Position numbers and translations under genes: made by a program. Below are positions 8,866 through 16,964 of a stretch of 64,000 nt of DNA, piece by piece (positions within the stretch are counted from its first letter, which is position 1; every line of letters begins with the position of its first letter). The notes beneath the pieces were generated by a model, which was not told the origin of the DNA, searched no databases, and saw only the letters and a list, made by a program, of their open reading frames with translations. The stretch lies in contig CAVXLQ010000013.1 in assembly GCA_963762635.1 (NCBI GenBank), positions 466,805-530,804 on the forward strand, in the 5' to 3' direction. Source of the DNA: Tenggerimyces sp963762635 (GTDB taxonomy: Bacteria; Actinomycetota; Actinomycetes; Propionibacteriales; Actinopolymorphaceae).

Positions 8866-10352
8866 TCCTCCACGCGGTGGGGCCGGCGGGCGTCGTCACA
8901 GGAGCCCGTCCAGGGTTGGTTGCGGCTCACGGTCAGGGTGTGGTGGAGGTCGTTGTAGCCGGTCGTCGGCTCCCACACGTCGGCATTCGCCAGCCGCACG
9001 GCGTACGCCGGTGAAGTGAGCGAACGCTCCTCAGCGGGAAGGTTCAGCAGGAGGTCGTACTCGCCGGATGGGATCGACGCGCAGATCTCGGCCGACAGAT
9101 CCACCGTTCGTCCGGCGGCCCAACGCCGCGGGTCGGCGCGCAGCGAGACCGCGTACGTCCGGGAGTCGCTCCGCAGGATCAGCTCCACGTCGCGTTCGTT
9201 GTACGGCGAGGCCCAGCCGTCGTTCCGCAACGACAGGTCGAGATCGATCGAACGATCCGGCCGCACGCCGTCGGTGAACGTGCCACGACGCAAGGCGATC
9301 CGGTACCCGAGCCGGCGCTTCGCCTCGTCGAGGTTCGCGCCCCAGCTCCCCAGAACGTCCTTGTTGTAGTCGGAGTTCAGGTAGCTGTAGTGGTACCGCG
9401 CCATCTCCGCGGCGGCCGACGGCCACTCCGAGCGCGGCGGGTTCACGTTGCAGGTCTCGCCGCCGATCGGCACGTACTTCGAGTCCTGCGCCAGGTACTC
9501 CTGGTCCAACGTGATCGGGTCGGACAGGAACGTGCCGAAGTCGTCCGGGCTCGCCAGGAAGCAGTCGTTGTGGTGACCGACGCGCGCGACGTTCCGTTCG
9601 GAGAACGCCTCCCGCGACGTCAGCGCACCCTCCACGCCTGTGGGACGGTCGAAGATCCGCTGCTTCATCATCATCGTCCGCACCTGGACCATCCGCGAGT
9701 CCGGCAGCGCGTCGAGCAGTGCCAGCACGACCTCGCGGCGCGCGGCCCAGTCGGCGTCGGTGACCTCGCCAGGGTTGGCTGGATCGGCCACGAAGTGGTC
9801 GGTGTAGTACCACTCGCCCCACAGCCCGATGAAGCCCGCCTGGACCGCGGCGATCACGTCCGCGTTCTGCCGCAGGACCGGTGCGAGCTGCGCGATGTGC
9901 CGCAGCACCTGTGCCTTCGGGGCGTCGCCGTACGGCGGTTGGTACGGCCAGTCGTCCTTCGGCTGCGCGTACGCGAACCGCACGACCACCTTCACGCCGT
10001 TCTCGCGCGCGGTCCGGAAGTCGGCGCGCACGCTGTCGAGGTACGCCCGGTCGAGATCGGCCCCGACGAACCTCTCCAGGTAGAACACCCGCAGGATCTG
10101 CGTGACCTGCTCGTTCTGCCGCCACTCCTGCAGCTCGGCGGCGTCCAGCGGCTCGTACCCGGTCCCGTCGACGCGAGCGTGCGTCTCGGTGTGGTGGTAG
10201 AAGCCCCGCTCGGGGTTGGCGATGATCTCGTCGGTCCCGGCGTAGGTGTGCCTGGACTCGTTGCGGTCGCTCGACCCGTAGTCCGGGGCGTAGGTCGCCC
10301 CGGTTCCGAGAACGAGGACGGCTGCTGCAGCTATGAGGAGTCGACGCCTCAC
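8862..10352 (-). CDS. Secreted DUF4832/DUF4874 domain protein
   Basis: This 496-residue exported protein has the N-terminal signal VRRRLLIAAAAVLVLGTGAT. It then carries the DUF4874 pattern IANPERGFYHHTETH and RVFYLERF, a barrel-like core with FIGLWGEWYYTDHF, and the DUF4832 C-terminal half with ALRRGTF and SLRNDGWASPYNERDVELIL. Members look like glycoside hydrolases by fold, but activity is not established. GTG 10352 is chosen over the upstream ATG at 10388 because it begins the signal peptide and has a GGGAGGGG ribosome site. The GH2 gene at 11597 supports a carbohydrate role, by inference only. Confidence 0.8.
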   Translation of the reverse strand: MRRRLLIAAAAVLVLGTGATYAPDYGSSDRNESRHTYAGTDEIIANPERGFYHHTETHARVDGTGYEPLDAAELQEWRQNEQVTQILRVFYLERFVGADLDRAYLDSVRADFRTARENGVKVVVRFAYAQPKDDWPYQPPYGDAPKAQVLRHIAQLAPVLRQNADVIAAVQAGFIGLWGEWYYTDHFVADPANPGEVTDADWAARREVVLALLDALPDSRMVQVRTMMMKQRIFDRPTGVEGALTSREAFSERNVARVGHHNDCFLASPDDFGTFLSDPITLDQEYLAQDSKYVPIGGETCNVNPPRSEWPSAAAEMARYHYSYLNSDYNKDVLGSWGANLDEAKRRLGYRIALRRGTFTDGVRPDRSIDLDLSLRNDGWASPYNERDVELILRSDSRTYAVSLRADPRRWAAGRTVDLSAEICASIPSGEYDLLLNLPAEERSLTSPAYAVRLANADVWEPTTGYNDLHHTLTVSRNQPWTGSCDDARRPHRVED

Positions 10353-10438
10353 GATTGAACCCCTCCCGGATCGTGACGGTTCGAGCATCCCCGTGATCGC
10401 GAAGCTACTGACGCTCCCGAACCGATGTCAACGCCGTC

Positions 10439-11542
10439 TCACCGGACGAAGGTCCCAGCTCCGTACACAGCGACGCGCGACTTCACCCACCAGGTCGGGG
10501 TTCTCCAACGTGGCAACAGCCTGCGGAAGCCTTTTCGGTGGGTGAAGTCGCACCTTGCTGTGGACAGCACCCCGAGCTGGCGGCGGGAGTGGCGTTCGAA
10601 GCCGCCGCAGCCGATGACCTCGAGCGGGCCGAGCTCGTTCTCGACGTCGTCCAGCAGCAGGTTGAGGCCGATGTTGTCGCCCGCGGCGTGCGGTACGCGG
10701 ACGATGGCGACGCCGGCTGCCGCGGCTGCTTCGGCGTAGATCGGCTCGCAGTGGATCTGGAAGACCGTACGGACGCCGGCCGCACCCAGCAGCGCGTACG
10801 CCGACGGCGGGAAGATGTAGCCGCCGCCGAACTTGTGGAACACCCGGCCGACCTCCCGCTCCGGCGGCGCGCCGAAGATCCGCGGCAGCGCGCCCAACCG
10901 GGTTGCGGCGCTCGCGATCTCGGGGATGGTGAGCAGCGCGGGGATCGTGTCGGCGAGCGTGGCGGGCTTCGCCTCGTCGAGCGCGGCCTGCACGCCCACG
11001 CTGATGTAGAAGTCGGCCGGCGTGTGGATGCACGCGAACGGAAGGTCCAACAGCTCGGCCACATCCGGCCCGCGGCTGTGGTTGTCCTCCATGCCGGCGA
11101 GCTTGGCCTCGATGTACGGCAGTATCAGCGCCTCGGCCGCCGACCGGCCGACGCCCTCGGCGACGAGGGAGTCGATGTCGTACGTCATGAAGTCGTGCGG
11201 CAGGAACGCCGACCGTCCAACCCCGTGCACGTGGTGGGCGATCACCGCGTCGATCCTTCGGCCCTTCTCGCGCAGGCGGTCGGCGAGGAGGAGCTCGGGG
11301 ATGTGGATGTCGACGCCGAGGAGCACGGTCGTGAGCTCCGTGTCGTCCGGCCCACGGGCGATGCGCACGTCGCCGTACGGGTTGTGGAACCGCTCCTGGT
11401 CGTAGAACGGCCGCTGCCACTCCGGCAGCCGCTCGTACTCCTCCCGCCGCTGCGCCAGCTGCGCTCGCAGCGCCTCCTCGCCGCGGAGGTCGTGCTTCAT
11501 GCCGAGACGGATGGACAGCTCGTACAGCTCGCGCAGGGTCAC
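10439..11542 (-). CDS. NIF3-like protein with an unusual C-terminal tail
   Basis: This is a 367-residue protein. The core resembles NIF3 (NGG1p-interacting factor)-like metal-binding proteins: MTLRELYELSIRLGMKHDLR at the start, VIAHHVHGVGRSAFLPHD with clustered histidines, and HCEPIYAE plus PHAAGDNIGLNLLLDD near the end. A dinuclear metal site is likely; the reaction is unknown. The family-like part ends near VIGCGGFERHSRR. The last about 45 residues (CDFTHRKGF to GTFVR) are encoded by the 75-bp inverted-repeat element at 10477-10551 and flanking bases, so the natural stop seems to have been displaced. GTG 11542 has a GGAAGG ribosome site. Confidence 0.6.
   Translation of the reverse strand: MTLRELYELSIRLGMKHDLRGEEALRAQLAQRREEYERLPEWQRPFYDQERFHNPYGDVRIARGPDDTELTTVLLGVDIHIPELLLADRLREKGRRIDAVIAHHVHGVGRSAFLPHDFMTYDIDSLVAEGVGRSAAEALILPYIEAKLAGMEDNHSRGPDVAELLDLPFACIHTPADFYISVGVQAALDEAKPATLADTIPALLTIPEIASAATRLGALPRIFGAPPEREVGRVFHKFGGGYIFPPSAYALLGAAGVRTVFQIHCEPIYAEAAAAAGVAIVRVPHAAGDNIGLNLLLDDVENELGPLEVIGCGGFERHSRRQLGVLSTARCDFTHRKGFRRLLPRWRTPTWWVKSRVAVYGAGTFVR
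10477..10551. repeat. 75-bp element with 15-bp terminal inverted repeats
   Basis: GCGACTTCACCCACC at 10477-10491 is matched exactly by its reverse complement at 10537-10551, with 45 bases between. The unit lies inside the 3' end of the NIF3-like gene and supplies a tail unlike the rest of that protein. It resembles a REP/MITE-type miniature element. A simple transcription terminator is the alternative, but the loop is long and no T-tract follows. Confidence 0.6.
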
Positions 11543-11558
11543 CGTGGAACCTTCCGTA

Positions 11559-11587
11559 CGAAATACGAGATATATCTAGCGTATTCG
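11559..11587 (-). promoter_or_regulatory. AT-rich operator-like dyad upstream of the NIF3-like gene
   Basis: On the + strand CGAAATACG (11559-11567) and CGTATTCG (11580-11587) form a near-perfect inverted repeat. At its centre is the 10-base palindrome AGATATATCT (11568-11577). It sits 17 bases before the GTG start at 11542 in an otherwise GC-rich gap between two minus-strand genes. It is probably the binding site of a repressor and overlaps the likely -10; the regulator is not identified. Confidence 0.4.
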
Positions 11588-11596
11588 AGATAGACG

Positions 11597-13795
11597 CTAC
11601 GACGTCGTAACCGTGAGCGTCAAGGAATCTTCCCCGAGCGTCGGGTGCTTGGCGGTCAGCTCCACCTGCCCGGTCGCGCCGGCGACCGAGCGGATCCAGA
11701 CGGCGAACGCGCCGCCGTTGTCCTCGAGCGCGAACGTCGAGTCGCCGACGAGGACCGCAGGACCGCTCAGCTCCACGTCCACCTCGCCCATCGCGGTCGT
11801 CCGGAGGTTGCCGTGCCGGTCGACCGCCCGGATCACGACGCGGGTGGCGTCGGCGCCGTCGGCGGCGAGCTCGGCCGCTGAGGCGGCGACGACGAGTCGG
11901 TCGAAGGTCGTGTCGGCGGAGAGCAGCCGACTCAGCACGAGCCGGTCGCCGACGTAGCCGTCGATGCGGAGATCCTCCAACGAGGGTTCGAGGTCGACGA
12001 ACGACGGCGCGTACGCGATCGCCGGGAAGCGCTCCCGGTCCGGCCGCACCGACGCGACGTGCGTGGAGCCGACGTACAGCTCGAGGCGGTCGCAGTTCGA
12101 GCAGACCATCTCGCCAGGGCCGATCGCCTCGGCAAGAGCGAAGTCCCAGTGGAACGCCGGAGCGATCACCGGCCGGACGCTCGGCGAGACCTGTGCCGCG
12201 TAGATTGCCGCGCCCAGCTTGGGAATCCGGAACGTGTCACCGACGCCGTTGCACTTCAGCCGATGGTCGATCCACCCATTCATCGAGTCGTAGTCGAACG
12301 CCTGCCACGCGAGCACGCCGGCGTAGCGCGGGTCGCGCGCGGCCTGGTCGTGCACCTGCGCATGCAGGTACGCCTGTCGTGCCTGCACGGACGGCGGATC
12401 GGTCCGGCGGTAGAAGTGCGGGCCGGCGAGCGCCCCGATCGCCTCGGTGACGAGGAACGGGATGCCGTCGAGCGGCGGCCTCAGCGTCGCGCCGGTCTCG
12501 TCGTGCGCGTAGCAGTTGTAGCCGAACACGTCCTGCGCGAAGCCGTCCTTCGAGTGGTAGTCGGCGAGCATCGCGCCACTCGTCTGGCGATCGGGATCGA
12601 GCCGTTTCGCCAACGCCTGCGTGCGTTCGTACAGCTCCGGCTGCGGCGCGGACTCGTTCACCCGAACCCCCCAGACGACGACGGACGGTCGGCTGCGGTC
12701 GCGGCGGACCATGTCCGCGACGTCGCGTTCGGCGAGCGCCTGCCAGTCGGCGTCGCCGACGTGCTGCCAGCCGGGGATCTCCTCGAACACCAGCAGGCCG
12801 AGCTCGTCGCACGCGTCGAGGAACGCGGGCGACTGGGGGTAGTGCGCGCAGCGCACCATCGCGCAGTTCAGCTCCTCGCGGAGGATGCGGGCGTCCTCGC
12901 GCTGGACGCGGTCGGGCATCGCCATGCCGGCGTACGGGTAGATCTGGTGCCGGTTCAGGCCGAACAGCTGGACGCGCCGGCCGTTGAGGTAGAACCCGTC
13001 ATTCTCGAAGCGGGCTTGGCGAAACCCGATGCGCGTACGGACCTCGTGCTCGCCGAGAAGCGTGCGGACCTCGTACAACCGCGGCCGGTCGAGGTCCCAC
13101 AGCTCGACGTCCGCCAGCCCGTCGAGCGTCACCCGCGCGAGGTTCGAACCCGCGGCGAGCGAGAGGTCGACAGAGCCGCGGGAGACGAGGCCGGTGGGTC
13201 CGTGCAGCTCGACGGCGAGGTGCGCCGGACCCGGCGAGGTGGCGTCGATCGTCGCCTCGACCTCCACGCGTCGTCGCTCCGCTGCCAGGACGTCGAGCGG
13301 TCGCGCCCAGGCGTCGGCGAGGTACGTCTGCGGCACCGCGCGCAGCGAGACGGAGCGATAGAGCCCGCCCGGTTGGAAGAAGTCCACCCCCGCCGCGCCG
13401 AGCTCGTGCCCGTTCGGCGGAACGGGCTGCCAGCTCGCGTCGACCTCGATCGTCAGCTCGTTGTCCCGCGGGCGCAGGTACGGCGTCAGCTCGTGGCTGA
13501 ACGGGAGATAGCCGCCCCGGTACTCGCCCACCACGGTGCCGTTGAGGAACGTCCGCGCCGACGCCATCGCACCAGCCACGTCGAGGAACACCCGCCGCCC
13601 CTCGAAGTCCGCGGGCAGCTCGAGCCGGCGTTCGTACGTCCACACCCGCTCCCACGAAGACGGCTCCCAGTCGCGCCACGGCAGCGGCGCCACCGTGTGC
13701 GGCAGGCTCACCGGCGCACCCTCGAACAGCCAACCGGACGTCAGCTCCACAGACGGCACCAAGATCTCCCAGCCCTCGGGCCGCGCGAGCTGCAC
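11597..13795 (-). CDS. Glycoside hydrolase family 2 (beta-galactosidase/glucuronidase-like)
   Basis: This protein of about 732 residues has the GH2 layout: an N-terminal jelly roll (RVWTYERRLELPADFEGRRV then FLDVAGAMASARTFLNG), an immunoglobulin-like domain, a TIM barrel, and C-terminal beta domains. In the barrel, FGLNRHQIYPYAG is the typical entry motif, VVWGVRVNE supplies the acid/base glutamate, and FLVTEAIGA supplies the likely nucleophile glutamate. No signal peptide is seen, so it probably works inside the cell on imported oligosaccharide. The frame is open far upstream into the neighbouring gene; GTG 13795 (VQLARPEGWEIL) is chosen because conserved sequence begins there, but the start is uncertain. 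Confidence 0.85.
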   Translation of the reverse strand: MQLARPEGWEILVPSVELTSGWLFEGAPVSLPHTVAPLPWRDWEPSSWERVWTYERRLELPADFEGRRVFLDVAGAMASARTFLNGTVVGEYRGGYLPFSHELTPYLRPRDNELTIEVDASWQPVPPNGHELGAAGVDFFQPGGLYRSVSLRAVPQTYLADAWARPLDVLAAERRRVEVEATIDATSPGPAHLAVELHGPTGLVSRGSVDLSLAAGSNLARVTLDGLADVELWDLDRPRLYEVRTLLGEHEVRTRIGFRQARFENDGFYLNGRRVQLFGLNRHQIYPYAGMAMPDRVQREDARILREELNCAMVRCAHYPQSPAFLDACDELGLLVFEEIPGWQHVGDADWQALAERDVADMVRRDRSRPSVVVWGVRVNESAPQPELYERTQALAKRLDPDRQTSGAMLADYHSKDGFAQDVFGYNCYAHDETGATLRPPLDGIPFLVTEAIGALAGPHFYRRTDPPSVQARQAYLHAQVHDQAARDPRYAGVLAWQAFDYDSMNGWIDHRLKCNGVGDTFRIPKLGAAIYAAQVSPSVRPVIAPAFHWDFALAEAIGPGEMVCSNCDRLELYVGSTHVASVRPDRERFPAIAYAPSFVDLEPSLEDLRIDGYVGDRLVLSRLLSADTTFDRLVVAASAAELAADGADATRVVIRAVDRHGNLRTTAMGEVDVELSGPAVLVGDSTFALEDNGGAFAVWIRSVAGATGQVELTAKHPTLGEDSLTLTVTTS

Positions 13796-13830
13796 GGCAC
13801 CGAGGAATAGTCGCGGATGGCGGACACGGC

Positions 13831-14568
13831 CTAGGAGCGCCTCAGGACGTCGAGCTCGGGTGCCGGGTCGAAGCCGTGCTCGACCAGCCAGCGAATCGCC
13901 CGCAGGCATCGCAGCGTCCACCAGGCACGGATCACGTCGAGGTCGACGTCGGTGCCGTACCCGGCGAGAACGTCGCCGAGGTGTTCCCGGTGTCCGAGCG
14001 TCAGGACGGCGAGGTCGTACAGGGCGTCGCCCTGGCGCGCCTCGGACCAGTCGATCACGCCGGTGAGCTCGTCACCGTCGACGAACACGTGGGCGACCTG
14101 CAGGTCGCCGTGGATGAACACCGGTGTACGCGGCCGGAGGGCGACCTCGGCGATCCGGCGGTTGCGCGCGACCACCTCGGCGGGAAGGACGTCGTTCGCG
14201 ACGAGCCACGCGCATTCGCGGTCGAGGCGCGAGGCGAACTCGTCGAGACTCTCACCGGTCCATGGCGGGCGCGGAGCGTCGTGCAGCTTCCGGAGCGCGG
14301 CACCGGCCGCGGCCCACGCCGCCGATGACGAGGTCGACGGCTTGCCGAGCCGAGCGATCGGTGTCCCTGGGACGGCGGCGATCGCGAGCACCGGCGGCTT
14401 CCGCCACAGCACCTCCGGAGTCGGGATCGGTGCCAGGGACATCGCCTCGACCTCGACGTCGGTCCGGGTCTGATCGGCGTCGATCTTCAGGAACACGTCA
14501 CCGACCCGCAGGGTCGCGCAGTCGTGATGGGCGACGACGACCTCGACCTCATCCATGTCGGCGATCAT
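13831..14568 (-). CDS. Aminoglycoside/choline-type phosphotransferase family protein
   Basis: This 245-residue APH-fold kinase has FIHGDLQVAHVFVDGDELTG as its catalytic loop: the Asp is kept, but the usual Asn of HGDxxxxN is His, a variant I recall from other actinobacterial members. VIDWSEARQGDALYDLA is the metal-binding motif. The substrate is unknown; many such proteins are not resistance enzymes. ATG 14568 (MIADMDEVEV) is used, with ATG 14556 as alternative. It is divergent from the Nudix gene, with start codons only 6 to 30 bases apart, so both promoters overlap around CGATAGCG. Confidence 0.75.
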   Translation of the reverse strand: MIADMDEVEVVVAHHDCATLRVGDVFLKIDADQTRTDVEVEAMSLAPIPTPEVLWRKPPVLAIAAVPGTPIARLGKPSTSSSAAWAAAGAALRKLHDAPRPPWTGESLDEFASRLDRECAWLVANDVLPAEVVARNRRIAEVALRPRTPVFIHGDLQVAHVFVDGDELTGVIDWSEARQGDALYDLAVLTLGHREHLGDVLAGYGTDVDLDVIRAWWTLRCLRAIRWLVEHGFDPAPELDVLRRS

Positions 14569-14598
14569 CGCAGGATGGCGGCCGATAGCGTCACGACG

Positions 14599-15126
14599 GT
14601 GAGCGAGAACGGGGAACCCGCGCAAGGTCCGCTGCCCGCCAAGCTGGAAGCCCACGGGGCGGTCTTCTTCGACCAAGAGGGCCGGCTGCTCGTCGTGAAG
14701 GCGACGTACGGAGCCAACCCGTGGGGCATCCCCGGCGGCGTGGCGGAGCTCGACGAGAACCCGCGTGCCACCGTCCGGCGCGAGGTCGAGGAGGAGATCG
14801 GCCTGGTCAAGGAGCCCGGCGCGCTCCTCGTCGTCGCCTGGCTCCCCTCGCGGAAGCGCGACCTCACCGAGCGCCAGCGTGCCGCCGGCTGGTCCGAGTG
14901 CTTCCTGGACGGCGTCCAGCTCATCTTCGACGGCGGCGTCCTGACGCCGGACGACGTCGCGGCGATCAAGCTCGACCCCGAGGAGATGGAGGACTACGCG
15001 TTCCTCCACCTCGATGAGGCGGTCGAGCGCATGGACTCGCTCCACGCCCAGTGGGCGATGGCCGCGGTGAGGGCCCGCGAGACGGGGTCCGTCGTCTACC
15101 TCGAGCACGACTTCAGGCCCGCCTGA
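14599..15126 (+). CDS. Nudix hydrolase
   Basis: This is a 175-residue protein from GTG 14599 (183 residues if ATG 14575 is used). It carries a complete Nudix box: G-V-A-E-L-D-E, then NPRATVR, then REVEEEIGL, which matches GX5EX7REUXEEXGU exactly. It should cleave a nucleoside diphosphate linked to another moiety using Mg2+; the specificity is unknown. TAGCGT at 14585-14590 could be a -10, placing the transcript start at the GTG itself, so a leaderless mRNA is plausible. The phosphotransferase gene starts divergently just upstream. Confidence 0.85.
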   Translation: MSENGEPAQGPLPAKLEAHGAVFFDQEGRLLVVKATYGANPWGIPGGVAELDENPRATVRREVEEEIGLVKEPGALLVVAWLPSRKRDLTERQRAAGWSECFLDGVQLIFDGGVLTPDDVAAIKLDPEEMEDYAFLHLDEAVERMDSLHAQWAMAAVRARETGSVVYLEHDFRPA

Positions 15127-15232
15127 GGAGAGGACCGGCGATCAGCCGATCGGTTGATGTAGCTCCCGGAGCCGGCCACATAGCGTGACGGGTATCAGAG
15201 CGCGAACAGCCTTTCCAGCAAGGGAATCAACC

Positions 15233-16828
15233 ATGTCTGAGGTATCTCGCCGTGGCCTGCTCGTGGGTGCGGGCGCGGTGGTCGCCGCGAGCGCGAGTGC
15301 GAGCGCGACCCCAGCCGCCGCCAGCCCTAGCCCACGACGAACGACGGCCAAGATCCTGCCGGGAACCGGCCGCTACGAAGACCTGAACGGGCGCGGGAAG
15401 AACAACCGGTTCGTCGGCAGCCCCGACTACATCCGCGTGCCCCTGAACACCCAGCAGGTCGTCGACGCCGTCCAGGACGCCGTCGACCAGAAGAAGCAGC
15501 TCGCGGTCCGGAGCGGCGGGCACTGCTTCGAGGACTTCCCCTCGAGCACCGACGTCCGCGTGCTCGTCGACCTGTCGCACCTCAAGGACGTCGAGTACGA
15601 CGAACGGCTGCGGGCGTTCAGCATCGGCGCGGGAGCGACGCTGGACAAGATCTACCAGGATCTCTACTACGGCTGGGGCGTGACCCTTCCCGCCGGCGGC
15701 TGCCTCTCGGTCGGCGCCGGCGGGCACTTCGCCGGCGGCGGGTACGGTCCGCTGTCGCGCCTGCACGGCTCGGTCGTGGACCACCTGTACGGCGTCGAGG
15801 TCGTCGTGGTCGACAAGCGCGGCCGGGCGCACGCCGTTCTCGCGACGCGGGACAACGAGTACCGCGACCTGTGGTGGGCGCACACCGGCGCCGGCGGCGG
15901 CAGCTACGGCGTGGTCACGCGCTACCTCATGCGCAGCCACGGCGTCTCCGGTGCCGACCCGACCAAAGCGCTGCCGCGGCCGCCGGAGACGCTGGTCTCG
16001 TCGCTGGTGATCTACGACTGGAGCAAGCTGACGAAGGAAGCCTTCACGCGCACGCTGCGGAACTTCTTCGACTGGTACGAGAAGTACAGCAAGCCCGGCA
16101 ACCCGTGGGCCTCGCTCTACAGCCCGTTCCTGCTCGGCACGAAGGCGAGCACCGGCCTGCTGCTGTCCAGCCAGCTCGACGGCACGCTGCCGAACGCGGA
16201 GCAGAAGCTGCAGGAGTTCCACAACGCGGTCATCGAAGGCGTGAATCCCAAGCCCACGTTGGGTGAGACGTACACCGGCCCGTTCCTCTCGATCACCCGG
16301 CAGCGCTCGGTCGAGGAGGACATCGGCCCAGGCGATCGCAACAAACTGAAGGCCGCGTACCTCCGCAAGGGCTGGAACGACAAGCAGGTCAGCGGTTTGT
16401 ATGACGCGCTGGGCGACGAGTCGTACGGCAACGCGAGCGCCGTCGCGATGCTCGTCCCGTACGGCGGCCAGGTCAACGCGGTCGCGCCGACCGCGACGGC
16501 GACCGTGCAGCGGAGCTCGGTCATGAAGCTCGCGCTGTCCGCGAGCTGGGCCGACGAGAAGGACGACGACAAGAACCTCGGCTGGACGCGCAAGACGTAC
16601 GAGGGCATCTACGCCGCCACCGGCGGCGTGCCGGTGGCGAACGAGTCCAACGAGGGTTCGTACATCAATTACTGCGACGTCGACCTGAAGGACCCCAAGC
16701 ACAACACGTCCGGCGTTCCCTGGACGACGCTGTACTACGGGCAGAACTACCCGCGGCTCCAGCGGCTCAAGGCGAGGTGGGACCCGCGCGACACGTTCCA
16801 CCACGCGATGTCGATCCAGCTCCCCTAG
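15233..16828 (+). CDS. Tat-exported BBE-type FAD oxidoreductase, bicovalent flavin
   Basis: This is a 531-residue berberine-bridge-enzyme-like oxidase. A Tat signal (SRRGLLVGAGAVVAAS) is followed by the FAD_binding_4 domain and a C-terminal BBE domain (NYPRLQRLKARWDPRDTFHH). His97 in RSGGHCFEDF and Cys157 in PAGGCLSVGAGGHF stand at the two flavinylation positions, so FAD should be attached by both 8-alpha-histidyl and 6-S-cysteinyl bonds. Such enzymes oxidise sugars or alkaloids with oxygen; an oligosaccharide is a fair guess beside GH2 and a sugar transporter. ATG 15233 has an AAGGGA ribosome site 8 bases upstream. Confidence 0.87.
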   Translation: MSEVSRRGLLVGAGAVVAASASASATPAAASPSPRRTTAKILPGTGRYEDLNGRGKNNRFVGSPDYIRVPLNTQQVVDAVQDAVDQKKQLAVRSGGHCFEDFPSSTDVRVLVDLSHLKDVEYDERLRAFSIGAGATLDKIYQDLYYGWGVTLPAGGCLSVGAGGHFAGGGYGPLSRLHGSVVDHLYGVEVVVVDKRGRAHAVLATRDNEYRDLWWAHTGAGGGSYGVVTRYLMRSHGVSGADPTKALPRPPETLVSSLVIYDWSKLTKEAFTRTLRNFFDWYEKYSKPGNPWASLYSPFLLGTKASTGLLLSSQLDGTLPNAEQKLQEFHNAVIEGVNPKPTLGETYTGPFLSITRQRSVEEDIGPGDRNKLKAAYLRKGWNDKQVSGLYDALGDESYGNASAVAMLVPYGGQVNAVAPTATATVQRSSVMKLALSASWADEKDDDKNLGWTRKTYEGIYAATGGVPVANESNEGSYINYCDVDLKDPKHNTSGVPWTTLYYGQNYPRLQRLKARWDPRDTFHHAMSIQLP

Positions 16829-16861
16829 CGGTTCGCCGGCCCGCCTTGGCCAAGACCGGTG

Positions 16862-16922
16862 GAAGCTTGACGTTCGCATGCCGTGCTGACTAGCGTCAGA
16901 AAACGATTGCTGATCAAGCTTC
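16862..16922 (+). promoter_or_regulatory. Promoter and LacI-type operator of the sugar ABC operon
   Basis: TTGACG at 16867-16872 and TAGCGT at 16891-16896, spaced by 18 bases, form a good housekeeping promoter. AGAAAACGATTGCT at 16898-16911 lies over the expected transcript start and resembles LacI-family operators (CG centre, A/T-rich arms). In addition GAAGCTTGA (16862-16870) and its exact reverse complement TCAAGCTTC (16914-16922) flank the whole promoter, a second dyad about 52 bases apart. No LacI-family gene is in the window, so the regulator is encoded elsewhere. Confidence 0.6.
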
Positions 16923-16964
16923 ACCGGGGTCAAGGCGCTGCTGGCTACACGCGAGGAGAGTGCC

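Noticed and set aside
13796..13921. N-terminal extension of the GH2 frame into the phosphotransferase gene
   Set aside because: These residues are non-conserved, Arg-rich and overlap the neighbour's 3' end by 90 bases. A start at 13795 fits the GH2 fold better, though not proven.
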